Shown here: positions 1-5,892 of the stretch, one piece after another
Layout: every line of letters starts with the position of its first letter
Position numbering within the stretch: position 1 is the first letter of the stretch
NCBI GenBank assembly: GCA_031258055.1
Contig: JAIRNM010000025.1
Span: 1-6,611 of the forward strand
Reading direction: 5' to 3'
Length of the DNA: 6,611 nt
Origin: Bifidobacteriaceae bacterium
GTDB taxonomy: Bacteria > Actinomycetota > Actinomycetes > Actinomycetales > WQXJ01
Made by a program: the position numbers and the translations under genes
Notes under the pieces: generated by a model
What the model was told of the DNA's origin: nothing
Databases searched by the model: none
What the model saw: only the letters and a program-made list of their open reading frames with translations

Positions 1-702
1 TCAGCGGTTAGCGGGCTCAGGGGTGGGGGTGGTTTCGAGGCGTAGGACGCCGTAGGTCCAGCCGTGGCGGTGATAGAGGACCGAAGGCAGGCCGCTCGCC
101 GAGTCGACGAATAAGAAGAAGGGATGGCCGACCAGTTCCATCTCGTAGATCGCTTCCTCCACGCTCATGGGCTTGGCCTGGTGGATCTTCTCGCGGATGA
201 CCACGGGCGAATCGGCCAGGGTGGACTCCTTGACCGGCGGCGGGCCACCGGCCGCGGCGGAGTTGTCATCGACCAACTTTGCCTCCGCCACCGGTGGCTG
301 GGGCGCGGGGGCGAGAGCGGCGGGCGGGTCAACCGCTCCGGAGGAGCGCCCCAGCAGGGCCTGGTCGAAGTTCTGGGCTTGGCGGCGAGTCATCTTGTGT
401 TTGGATTGGCGCCGGTCCTTGGCCCGGCGCTCCTGACGCATCAACTTGCTCATGGCAACGTCGAAGGCCGAGAACATATCCGGGGCGGCCGCCTCGGCCC
501 TGATCACTGGGCCCTTCCCGCGAACAGTGATTTCTACGATCTCGGCTGTGTCAGCCTGGCGGGGATTGTTTTCATGAACGACTTCGACTTGCACCAACTG
601 CGCCTGGGAATCGTACTGGGCAACTTTCGCGAGTTTCGCGGTGGCGAACTCACGGAAACGTTCTGGGACCTCGACATGACGTCCGGCTACGACAATATCC
701 AT
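1..702 (-). CDS. hpf: Long-form ribosome hibernation promoting factor (HPF)
   Basis: This 233-residue protein has the two-domain plan of long HPF, which binds the 30S subunit in stationary phase and pairs 70S ribosomes into inactive 100S dimers. Residues 1-97 (from MDIVVAGRHVEVPERFREF) form the HPF/YfiA ribosome-binding domain, ending in a basic stretch around 91-107. A Pro/Ala-rich linker spans roughly 108-165. Residues 166-222 are the C-terminal dimerisation domain, with the typical KPMSVEEAIYEMELVGHPFF block. A short Thr/Pro tail closes the protein. The ATG at 702 follows AAGGAAG with 5 nt spacing, and the TGA stop occupies positions 1-3, so the gene is complete. It follows the comF-like gene after a 169-nt gap and may have its own promoter. 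In related genomes secA comes next, but that lies outside this window. The family assignment is firm; the physiological role is taken from homologues. Confidence 0.95.
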   Translation of the reverse strand: MDIVVAGRHVEVPERFREFATAKLAKVAQYDSQAQLVQVEVVHENNPRQADTAEIVEITVRGKGPVIRAEAAAPDMFSAFDVAMSKLMRQERRAKDRRQSKHKMTRRQAQNFDQALLGRSSGAVDPPAALAPAPQPPVAEAKLVDDNSAAAGGPPPVKESTLADSPVVIREKIHQAKPMSVEEAIYEMELVGHPFFLFVDSASGLPSVLYHRHGWTYGVLRLETTPTPEPANR

Positions 703-707
703 CTTTT

Positions 708-714
708 CTTCCTT
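708..714 (-). promoter_or_regulatory. Shine-Dalgarno site of hpf
   Basis: AAGGAAG lies 5 nt before the hpf ATG on the minus strand. It is the strongest purine-rich match in the leader and fixes the start at 702, in agreement with the conserved HPF N-terminus. Confidence 0.7.
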
Positions 715-737
715 GGCCTTCCAATTGGTGTGCGATC

Positions 738-773
738 AGCGGGCGAACCGCTGCTGGATTGATGAGCCAGCAG
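738..773 (-). promoter_or_regulatory. Two overlapping hairpins in the hpf leader
   Basis: On the minus strand a perfect 7-bp stem (CTGCTGG/CCAGCAG, arms 773-767 and 757-751, 9-nt loop) is followed by a 5-bp stem (AGCGG/CCGCT, arms 752-748 and 742-738, 5-nt loop). The arms share positions 751-752, so the two full stems cannot both form. They lie 35 to 71 nt upstream of the hpf start. They could be leader RNA structure affecting hpf expression, or chance pairing in GC-rich DNA; no regulator or ligand-binding motif is recognisable. Confidence 0.25.
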
Positions 774-814
774 AGAATTCTGCCGGGGAAGATTTCACCC
801 CCTTGGCGGTCGCC

Positions 815-833
815 GCGGCCGGGCTTTGGCCGC
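815..833 (-). terminator. Possible stem-loop terminator after comF
   Basis: A perfect 6-bp all-GC inverted repeat (GCGGCC/GGCCGC) with a 7-nt loop begins 38 nt beyond the comF stop. No T-tract follows it on the minus strand, so it is not a classical intrinsic terminator. Actinobacteria often have stem-loops lacking a U-run at gene ends, so it may still mark the end of the mtrAB-lpqB-comF transcript. Short GC palindromes are common in such DNA, which keeps confidence low. Confidence 0.3.
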
Positions 834-871
834 TCTTGTAGTATCCAACGTTAGCTCATTCGCCAGCATCT

Positions 872-1687
872 TCAGTTGGGCGCGGAACGAGTGTCCAATG
901 AACCAGCGGGGCTGACCGCAAGCACCACGGCTCCCAGTGTCTGGACTCCCACCCGAGACAAGGCGCGTTCAGCGTCAAGCAAAGTGGCGCCCGTCGTCAA
1001 GACGTCATCGACCAACAAACAAGGCGCTGGCGGCGGGCGCCTAACGCCAGTGGTCCCTTCGCGCCCAGCTACCCGCTGCTGGCGTGACTTGCCAGCCTGT
1101 TCGCGGGAGAGACTAGACCGTGTCAGCACATCGGCCAAAACTGCCTCGAAGCCAGAGCCAGCTAGGGCCTCGGCCGCCGCCCGCGCCAAGACGGCGCTAG
1201 TGCCACCCCGCCTGGACAACCGTCGTAGCCAACGCGAGGGCACCGGCACCACCGCGATGGCTGGGCTGATTGGCGCCAGGACCCGGCCCGCTGCCTCGGC
1301 GGTGCGTGCGACCGCCCGCCGCAATTCCCATTCCAGTTCGCCTCGGCCTTGACGCTTCCAAGCGACAATCGCGCGGCGGACCTCGCCCTGATACCAAGCC
1401 GAGGACCAGACCGGCAGGGCTGGTCCCCCGTCGGCTGGCACCAAGCGCGGAGCGCCAGACTCACGGCGCGTCACCGGCCCCAACAGCGCCAGACGGCATT
1501 CACCGCAGAGCGGCCCCGCCAACTCTCGCTCACAGCCAGCGCAATCGGCTGGCCAGACTAGGTCCGCCGCCGCTCGTAAAGCCTTGACCACCCGCTTCGC
1601 GCCCCGCGCCTCTCGCACGCCCCGCGCTCCTCGCGCGCCTGACACCCCGCACAGGCCCTTCGCACCGTTCGCTCTTTCACCACCCAT
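872..1687 (-). CDS. comF: ComF-family phosphoribosyltransferase-fold protein
   Basis: This 271-residue protein matches the ComF/GntX family: a small zinc-finger-like module followed by a type I phosphoribosyltransferase fold. Cysteines 49, 52, 61 and 64 form a CxxC...CxxC pair (in DCAGCERELAGPLCGEC). VVPVPSRWLRRLSRRGG lies near residues 146-162. The PRPP-binding loop LLVDDVLTTGAT lies at 224-235 and looks intact. In competent bacteria ComF supports DNA uptake; its role in Actinobacteria is not well established, and I see no other competence gene here. The ATG at 1687 is preferred because GAAGGG overlaps the lpqB stop 6 nt upstream of it. An in-frame upstream start at 1876 would only add residues translated from lpqB coding sequence. 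Residues 8-31 are Gly-X-Y triplets absent from the family core. A GTG at 1591, just before the conserved region, is an alternative start but has no good ribosome-binding site. Confidence 0.88.
   Translation of the reverse strand: MGGERANGAKGLCGVSGARGARGVREARGAKRVVKALRAAADLVWPADCAGCERELAGPLCGECRLALLGPVTRRESGAPRLVPADGGPALPVWSSAWYQGEVRRAIVAWKRQGRGELEWELRRAVARTAEAAGRVLAPISPAIAVVPVPSRWLRRLSRRGGTSAVLARAAAEALAGSGFEAVLADVLTRSSLSREQAGKSRQQRVAGREGTTGVRRPPPAPCLLVDDVLTTGATLLDAERALSRVGVQTLGAVVLAVSPAGSLDTRSAPN
1600..1635. repeat. Two 18-bp imperfect tandem copies in comF 5' region
   Basis: Two adjacent 18-bp units beginning CGCCCCGCGC on the plus strand differ at three positions. They encode part of the Arg/Ala/Gly segment of the ComF-like N-terminus (GARGVREARGAK). 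The period is six codons, or two Gly-X-Y triplets, the same as in the mtrB repeat. Confidence 0.6.
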
Positions 1688-1693
1688 CGCAGG

Positions 1694-1699
1694 CCCTTC
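1694..1699 (-). promoter_or_regulatory. Shine-Dalgarno site of comF
   Basis: GAAGGG overlaps the lpqB TGA stop and lies 6 nt before the ATG at 1687. It decides the comF start against the longer reading into lpqB and suggests translational coupling of the two genes. Confidence 0.6.
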
Positions 1700-3395
1700 A
1701 CGGCGCCAAGACCACGGCGCTAGCACCCGCCGCCAAAGGCGACCAGACCCGGCCTTGGGCCGAATAGCTGAACAGCCCCCCCGAGCGCCCCGAAACATAG
1801 AGTTGAGTGGTCCCCAGGCCAGCCGCCAAGGAACTGGGAGCATCCGTCGGCGGTTTGAAGAAGACGGCCTCACCACCCACCGTCATCACCACGGCTGTGA
1901 CCTCCGTGCTACCGGCCGGAGCGGCCAGAAAGGCCAGCGACACGTCATCGGCCCAACTGAGCGAGTCCACTGGACCAGCCAAACGACGGACTGGCAACGG
2001 CTCAGTAAGCTCCGCCGGTACCGCTCGATCACCCCGCACAATCCCACTGACCAGCAATTCCACCTCGTCACTGGCGGGCGATTCGACCACTAGGGCGACT
2101 CGGGCACCGTCCCTGGACGGAGCCAGCGCCACCACGCGGCGGCCCTCCAACCAGGACTGGCCTATGCTCAAAGCCTCGCCTTCCGCGGAGAAGGCCACCA
2201 CGGCGGATCCGGCCGCGACCCACAACCAGCCCAACCGGTCGAAGACCGGTGCGGCGCTAGGGACACCAAGACCATCCGGCAATGCCCAAGTCACCGCTGG
2301 TTCGCCCACCTCATTGATTACCGCCACGGTCCCGTCCTCCAAGCCGGCCATCCGCCCAAGCGAACGATCGACTGTCAGCGAAGCCCAATTGGCCGCGGGC
2401 GCCGTACCATCGATTAGTTGGGCGCCGCCTTCCCGCCAGCGCCAGACGCCCCCGTCGCCGAGGTAGGCCGGACCGTCGACCGCCCAGGGGTTGATTTCCA
2501 GGGCGGTGGAAGCGTTGACCGCTAACGGCAACGACTCAACCTGGAGTTCGATCGAATCAACCGTCGGCAGCGCGGTCAGCGAAGCCTTGAGGCTGGCCAA
2601 GACCGTCGCCCGGGCTGTTTCCGAGGCGCGAGAAATCGCATTCGACAGGTTGACTGTGGCCACGCCGCCGGAAATCATGACCGTGTCGGTCATCAAACGA
2701 GTGCCGGGCGGCACGACCGCCCCGACCGCCCGCGCCAAATAAGGCGGCGGCCCCGCTAAGAACTGCCTGACGGCATCGGTCGCCGCCCGCGCCCGGGCGA
2801 AGAGGCGCTGGTCAGGGACCAGAAACTGCCCGTCGGCGGAAGGGAAGTAGACCTTCGTGGCGACATAGTCACCCTGGAAGACGTCACGCGGTATGACGAT
2901 GCCGTCCGGCAAGCCCGCGATCCGCCACTGCGACTCGTCGTCTTGGGCCAACTCCAGAGTGGCGCTGCCAGGCGACGGCTCCTGGGGCGTGTAACGGCCA
3001 GCCTCGTCCACCAACCCCACCTGGTTGTAGGTCGCGACCATTCGCTCAGGGCCGGCAGCGGATTCAGTCACCGAAGGAGCCTCGCCTGACTGGTAGATGG
3101 TGACAGAGGCGAGCGGATTCCAGGCCGCCGCCGCCTCGTCCGTCAAATAGGACCGGGCGACCTCGAAATCGTCGGTGTTCCCAGCCAACATGGCCAGCAG
3201 GAAACCCTGCACAATCTGGTCGCCGCTAGCGTCAAGGGCTGGCGGCGCCGCCGCTCCCTGCACGAAGGGAACCTCCAAACCGGCGCCTTTCAGGCCCTCC
3301 TCGACTGGCCCGGACTGGGGCAGGGCGGCACAACCGCCCAGCGCCAACACCGCCGCCAGACCCACGCCTACCAAGCTGCCAGCGGTTAGCCTCAT
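1698..3395 (-). CDS. lpqB: MtrAB-associated lipoprotein LpqB
   Basis: This 565-residue secreted lipoprotein begins with a basic residue, a hydrophobic stretch and the lipobox LGGC, giving lipid-modified Cys22, followed by LPQSGPV, close to the usual LpqB start. A GerMN domain spans roughly 180-290 (from ATKVYFPSADGQFLVPDQR). The C-terminal half, about 310-560, has the repeating strand pattern of the LpqB beta-propeller domain. LpqB is an actinobacterial protein. In mycobacteria it binds the extracytoplasmic domain of MtrB and affects MtrA phosphorylation, envelope integrity and cell division. The ATG at 3395 overlaps the mtrB stop in an ATGA arrangement, with a weak G-run 7 nt upstream, so translation is probably coupled to mtrB. 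Length is near that of M. tuberculosis LpqB. No damage or truncation is visible. Confidence 0.95.
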   Translation of the reverse strand: MRLTAGSLVGVGLAAVLALGGCAALPQSGPVEEGLKGAGLEVPFVQGAAAPPALDASGDQIVQGFLLAMLAGNTDDFEVARSYLTDEAAAAWNPLASVTIYQSGEAPSVTESAAGPERMVATYNQVGLVDEAGRYTPQEPSPGSATLELAQDDESQWRIAGLPDGIVIPRDVFQGDYVATKVYFPSADGQFLVPDQRLFARARAATDAVRQFLAGPPPYLARAVGAVVPPGTRLMTDTVMISGGVATVNLSNAISRASETARATVLASLKASLTALPTVDSIELQVESLPLAVNASTALEINPWAVDGPAYLGDGGVWRWREGGAQLIDGTAPAANWASLTVDRSLGRMAGLEDGTVAVINEVGEPAVTWALPDGLGVPSAAPVFDRLGWLWVAAGSAVVAFSAEGEALSIGQSWLEGRRVVALAPSRDGARVALVVESPASDEVELLVSGIVRGDRAVPAELTEPLPVRRLAGPVDSLSWADDVSLAFLAAPAGSTEVTAVVMTVGGEAVFFKPPTDAPSSLAAGLGTTQLYVSGRSGGLFSYSAQGRVWSPLAAGASAVVLAP

Positions 3396-5191
3396 TGGTC
3401 CGCCCCCGTCCCGGACTGCCCGGCGGATGCCGCGGCCCGCCCCTTGGCACCGGTCGGCCCCTTGGCACCGGCCGGCCCCTTGGCACCGGTCGGCCCCTTG
3501 GTGGCGGCTGGCCCCTTGGTGGCGGCTGGCGCCACGGCATCGGCCAAAGGCTCTTTCTTGTCCGGGGGTTGGCCTAAGGTGGGCGCCAAAGCCAACGGCG
3601 GCTCCCCCAACTGTCCGCCCGCGGCGCGGGGAATCACCAAACGGAAAATGGCGCCAACGCCGGGGGCACCCCAGGCCTCTAAGCGGCCGCCATGAAGGTT
3701 GGTGTCCTCAAGGGCAATCGCCAGGCCTAAGCCGGTGCCACCGGTAGTACGGGCCCGCGCCGGGTCAGCCCGCCAAAAACGGTCGAACACCCGTCCGACC
3801 TGATCCTCGTTCAGGCCCACGCCGTTGTCCTCGACCACGACCGCGACCGCCTTGTCGCTGACAGCCAGCCGGACTTCGACCCGGCCCCCATCGGCGTGCT
3901 CAATGGCGTTGACCACCAAGTTGCGGACAATCCGGACAAAGCGCCTGGAGTCGACCTCGGCAGGCGCTGGCCGGTTCCCTAGTTCGGCCCCGAGCGTCAC
4001 GCCACAGTCGGCGGCCAGGGGGGCGACCGCTTCGATCTCACGGCTCACCAGACCGCGCAGATCGACCAATTCAGTTTCAAGTTGGGCCGCCCCAGCGTCG
4101 AAACGGGAGATTTCCAGCAGGTCGGACAACAACGCGTCGAAACGGTCAAGCTGGTTGGCCAACAGTTCGGCCGACCGGGCGACCTCCGGTGGGAAACGGT
4201 CGCGCGCGTCGTGAATCAAATCGCCGGCCATGCGGATAGTGGTGAGCGGCGTGCGCAGTTCGTGTGAGACGTCGGAGACGAAACGACGTTGGAGCGTGGA
4301 AAGCTCCTCCAGTTGGCCAATGTGACGCTGCATGGCCGCCGCCATTTCGTTGAACGATGCCGCCAACGTCGCCATTTCGTTGTGCCCGCGGACAGGAATC
4401 CGCTCACCCAGGGCGCCATCGGCCAACTTCGCCGCCACCTGGGCGGCTTGGCGCACCGGCCGCACCGCTTGATGAGTGACCAGCCAAGCGACCAACAAAA
4501 CGATCAGCACAATGGCGAAAGCCGATGCCGCCAACACCCGCGCGATCAAGTTCATCGTCGCTTGCTCGGGGCTGAGGTCATAGACCATGACCAGGACATA
4601 TGGCGTAGCCATCAAGGTGACTGTCTGCGCCACCGCCACACCGGGAGTGGCCGTGGAACTGAGCCTAGCTGAGTCAGCGGCGACATCGCCAGCGGCCTGC
4701 GACGTATCGGTCGGCAGGCCGACCGATTGCCAAACCTGTTTCCCACCCTCGCGGGCAGCGGCGCGAAGCTCATCGGAGGCCACGTCCCAAAGTTCTGGGT
4801 CGGTAAAAATGGCGGAGATCGCACCCGGACCGGCGTCATCAGGCGGGAGGAGCGAAACCGCGATGGCGGAGGCGCCGACAGCGGAGATAGAACCGATGGT
4901 GTCGCGGGCCAGGGTCTCAGCCGTGATGGGAGAGGCGACCGACGAGGCGTCGAAGTTCTCCTGGGCGGTGGCGGCGGCTCGGGCCGCCTCAAGTAAGGCG
5001 TCTTGCACGCGGGCGTTGAAGATGCCGGTCCTGACCTGAGCTGTCAAAGTGATACCGACGATTGTCAACGCCACCCCGGATACCAGCATGACCGTTACCA
5101 TGACCTGGGCTTGGAGCGAGCGCCGGAGCAGCGTGGCGCGCTCCGACGGGCGGCCGGGGCGGCTGGTAAGGTCGGGGCTCTCTGCGGTCAT
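3392..5191 (-). CDS. mtrB: Sensor histidine kinase MtrB
   Basis: This membrane-bound kinase partners MtrA. With the ATG at 5191 it has 599 residues: TM1 near 30-52, an extracytoplasmic sensor region to about 215, TM2 near 215-239, HAMP about 240-293, phosphoacceptor His310 in FVSDVSHELRTPL, N-box Asn428, G1 motif VEDNGVG at 453-459, F-box FDRFWRAD at 469-476 and G2 motif GGTGLGL at 484-490. ALEDTNLHGG, just after G2, resembles the corresponding block in mycobacterial MtrB. A tail from about residue 523 has no kinase motif and contains collagen-like KGPTGAKG repeats. The start is uncertain. The ATG 7 nt after the mtrA stop has no clear Shine-Dalgarno sequence, and an in-frame TTG at 5227 would give 611 residues overlapping mtrA. 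Gene order mtrA-mtrB-lpqB supports identity strongly. Confidence 0.96.
   Translation of the reverse strand: MTAESPDLTSRPGRPSERATLLRRSLQAQVMVTVMLVSGVALTIVGITLTAQVRTGIFNARVQDALLEAARAAATAQENFDASSVASPITAETLARDTIGSISAVGASAIAVSLLPPDDAGPGAISAIFTDPELWDVASDELRAAAREGGKQVWQSVGLPTDTSQAAGDVAADSARLSSTATPGVAVAQTVTLMATPYVLVMVYDLSPEQATMNLIARVLAASAFAIVLIVLLVAWLVTHQAVRPVRQAAQVAAKLADGALGERIPVRGHNEMATLAASFNEMAAAMQRHIGQLEELSTLQRRFVSDVSHELRTPLTTIRMAGDLIHDARDRFPPEVARSAELLANQLDRFDALLSDLLEISRFDAGAAQLETELVDLRGLVSREIEAVAPLAADCGVTLGAELGNRPAPAEVDSRRFVRIVRNLVVNAIEHADGGRVEVRLAVSDKAVAVVVEDNGVGLNEDQVGRVFDRFWRADPARARTTGGTGLGLAIALEDTNLHGGRLEAWGAPGVGAIFRLVIPRAAGGQLGEPPLALAPTLGQPPDKKEPLADAVAPAATKGPAATKGPTGAKGPAGAKGPTGAKGRAAASAGQSGTGADQ
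3440..3529. repeat. Five 18-bp tandem repeats in the mtrB 3' end
   Basis: Five contiguous 18-bp units, each beginning CCCCTTGG on the plus strand. Units 1-3 (3440-3493) share CCCCTTGGCACCGG and differ at one base; units 4 and 5 (3494-3529) are identical to each other and read CCCCTTGGTGGCGGCTGG. On the minus strand they encode hexapeptides PAATKG, PAATKG, PTGAKG, PAGAKG, PTGAKG. Because the period is a multiple of three, gain or loss of a unit would keep the frame, so copy number could vary between strains. Confidence 0.95.
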
Positions 5192-5198
5192 TGGGCTG

Positions 5199-5888
5199 TC
5201 ATTGGGGGCTGCCGGCGCGGTAACCAATCCCGCGCACGGTCACTATGACGCTGGGGCAATCCGGGTCGGTTTCGATCTTCGAGCGCAACCGTTGAATATG
5301 GACGTTGACCAGGCGGCGGTCAGCGCCTTTCGAGTAACCCCAGACCGCTTCAAGCAACATGTCGCGCGAGAAGACCTGCCAGGGCTTCGCCACCAGCGTC
5401 TCAAGAATGTCGAATTCGAGTGGTGTCAGCGGCACCAGTTGACCGCCTTTGCGAACCTCATGACCAGGCACATCAATCTCAATGTCACCGAAACGAAGAC
5501 GTTCGCCTTCGCCCGGTTGGTGCGCCGGGGTCCGTCTCAGGCGGGCTTTGACCCGAGCGACCAGTTCGGCTGGTTTGAAGGGCTTGAGAATGTAGTCGTC
5601 GGCGCCGACCGCTAAACCATCGACGATGTCTTTGGTGTCTGACTTAGCGGTCACCATAATCACCGGCACGCCGGATTCTTTGCGTAGTTCGCGGCAAACC
5701 TCAATGCCATCCATCCCGGGCAGCATTAGGTCTAACAGCACCAGGTCCGGTGGGCTTTGTCGGATCAGATTAAGCGCCCGCAGCCCGTCCGTGCAGTATT
5801 CAGGGATGTAACCCTCAGAAGTGAGCACTATGCCGATCATCTCAGCCAGTGCTACGTCGTCGTCCACTACCATGATTCGGCCAGTCAT
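5199..5888 (-). CDS. mtrA: Response regulator MtrA (OmpR/PhoB family)
   Basis: This 229-residue regulator has a receiver domain (about 1-118) and an OmpR-type winged-helix DNA-binding domain (about 128-226). The receiver shows the acidic patch Asp10/Asp11, phosphoacceptor Asp53 in LVLLDLMLPGMDG, Thr80 and Lys102 in LKPFKPAELVARV. The effector domain contains PLTPLEFDILETL and LVNVHIQRLRSKIE and ends VTVRGIGYRAGSPQ, very close to mycobacterial MtrA. Phosphorylated by MtrB, MtrA controls cell-wall hydrolase, division and replication-linked genes and is essential in M. tuberculosis. The ATG at 5888 is chosen because GAGGA lies 7 nt upstream and the receiver core starts a few residues in; an in-frame TTG at 5921 would only add 11 residues overlapping the preceding gene. 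Only 4 nt separate it from that gene, implying co-transcription. Confidence 0.97.
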   Translation of the reverse strand: MTGRIMVVDDDVALAEMIGIVLTSEGYIPEYCTDGLRALNLIRQSPPDLVLLDLMLPGMDGIEVCRELRKESGVPVIMVTAKSDTKDIVDGLAVGADDYILKPFKPAELVARVKARLRRTPAHQPGEGERLRFGDIEIDVPGHEVRKGGQLVPLTPLEFDILETLVAKPWQVFSRDMLLEAVWGYSKGADRRLVNVHIQRLRSKIETDPDCPSVIVTVRGIGYRAGSPQ

Positions 5889-5892
5889 GCCT

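Noticed and set aside
124..762. Plus-strand open frame of 212 codons opposite hpf
   Set aside because: It is antisense to a clearly conserved HPF, its translation shows no recognisable domain, and long antisense frames are expected in GC-rich coding DNA.
1688..1876. Longer comF start at 1876 giving 334 residues
   Set aside because: The extra 63 residues come wholly from lpqB coding DNA and its stop region and are unlike any ComF N-terminus; the ATG at 1687 has a good ribosome-binding site.
1807..2466. Plus-strand open frame of 219 codons opposite lpqB
   Set aside because: It lies fully inside lpqB, and its translation is Ser/Thr/Pro/Arg-rich low complexity without motifs; a shadow of the real gene.
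3440..3529. CRISPR-like or regulatory repeat array
   Set aside because: The 18-bp units are contiguous without spacers, lie in frame within mtrB and encode regular hexapeptides, so they are a coding tandem repeat.
3175..3747. Plus-strand open frame with repeated APWHRS-type peptides
   Set aside because: The repetition is the complement of the mtrB 18-bp array read in another frame; it spans the mtrB-lpqB junction and has no independent support.
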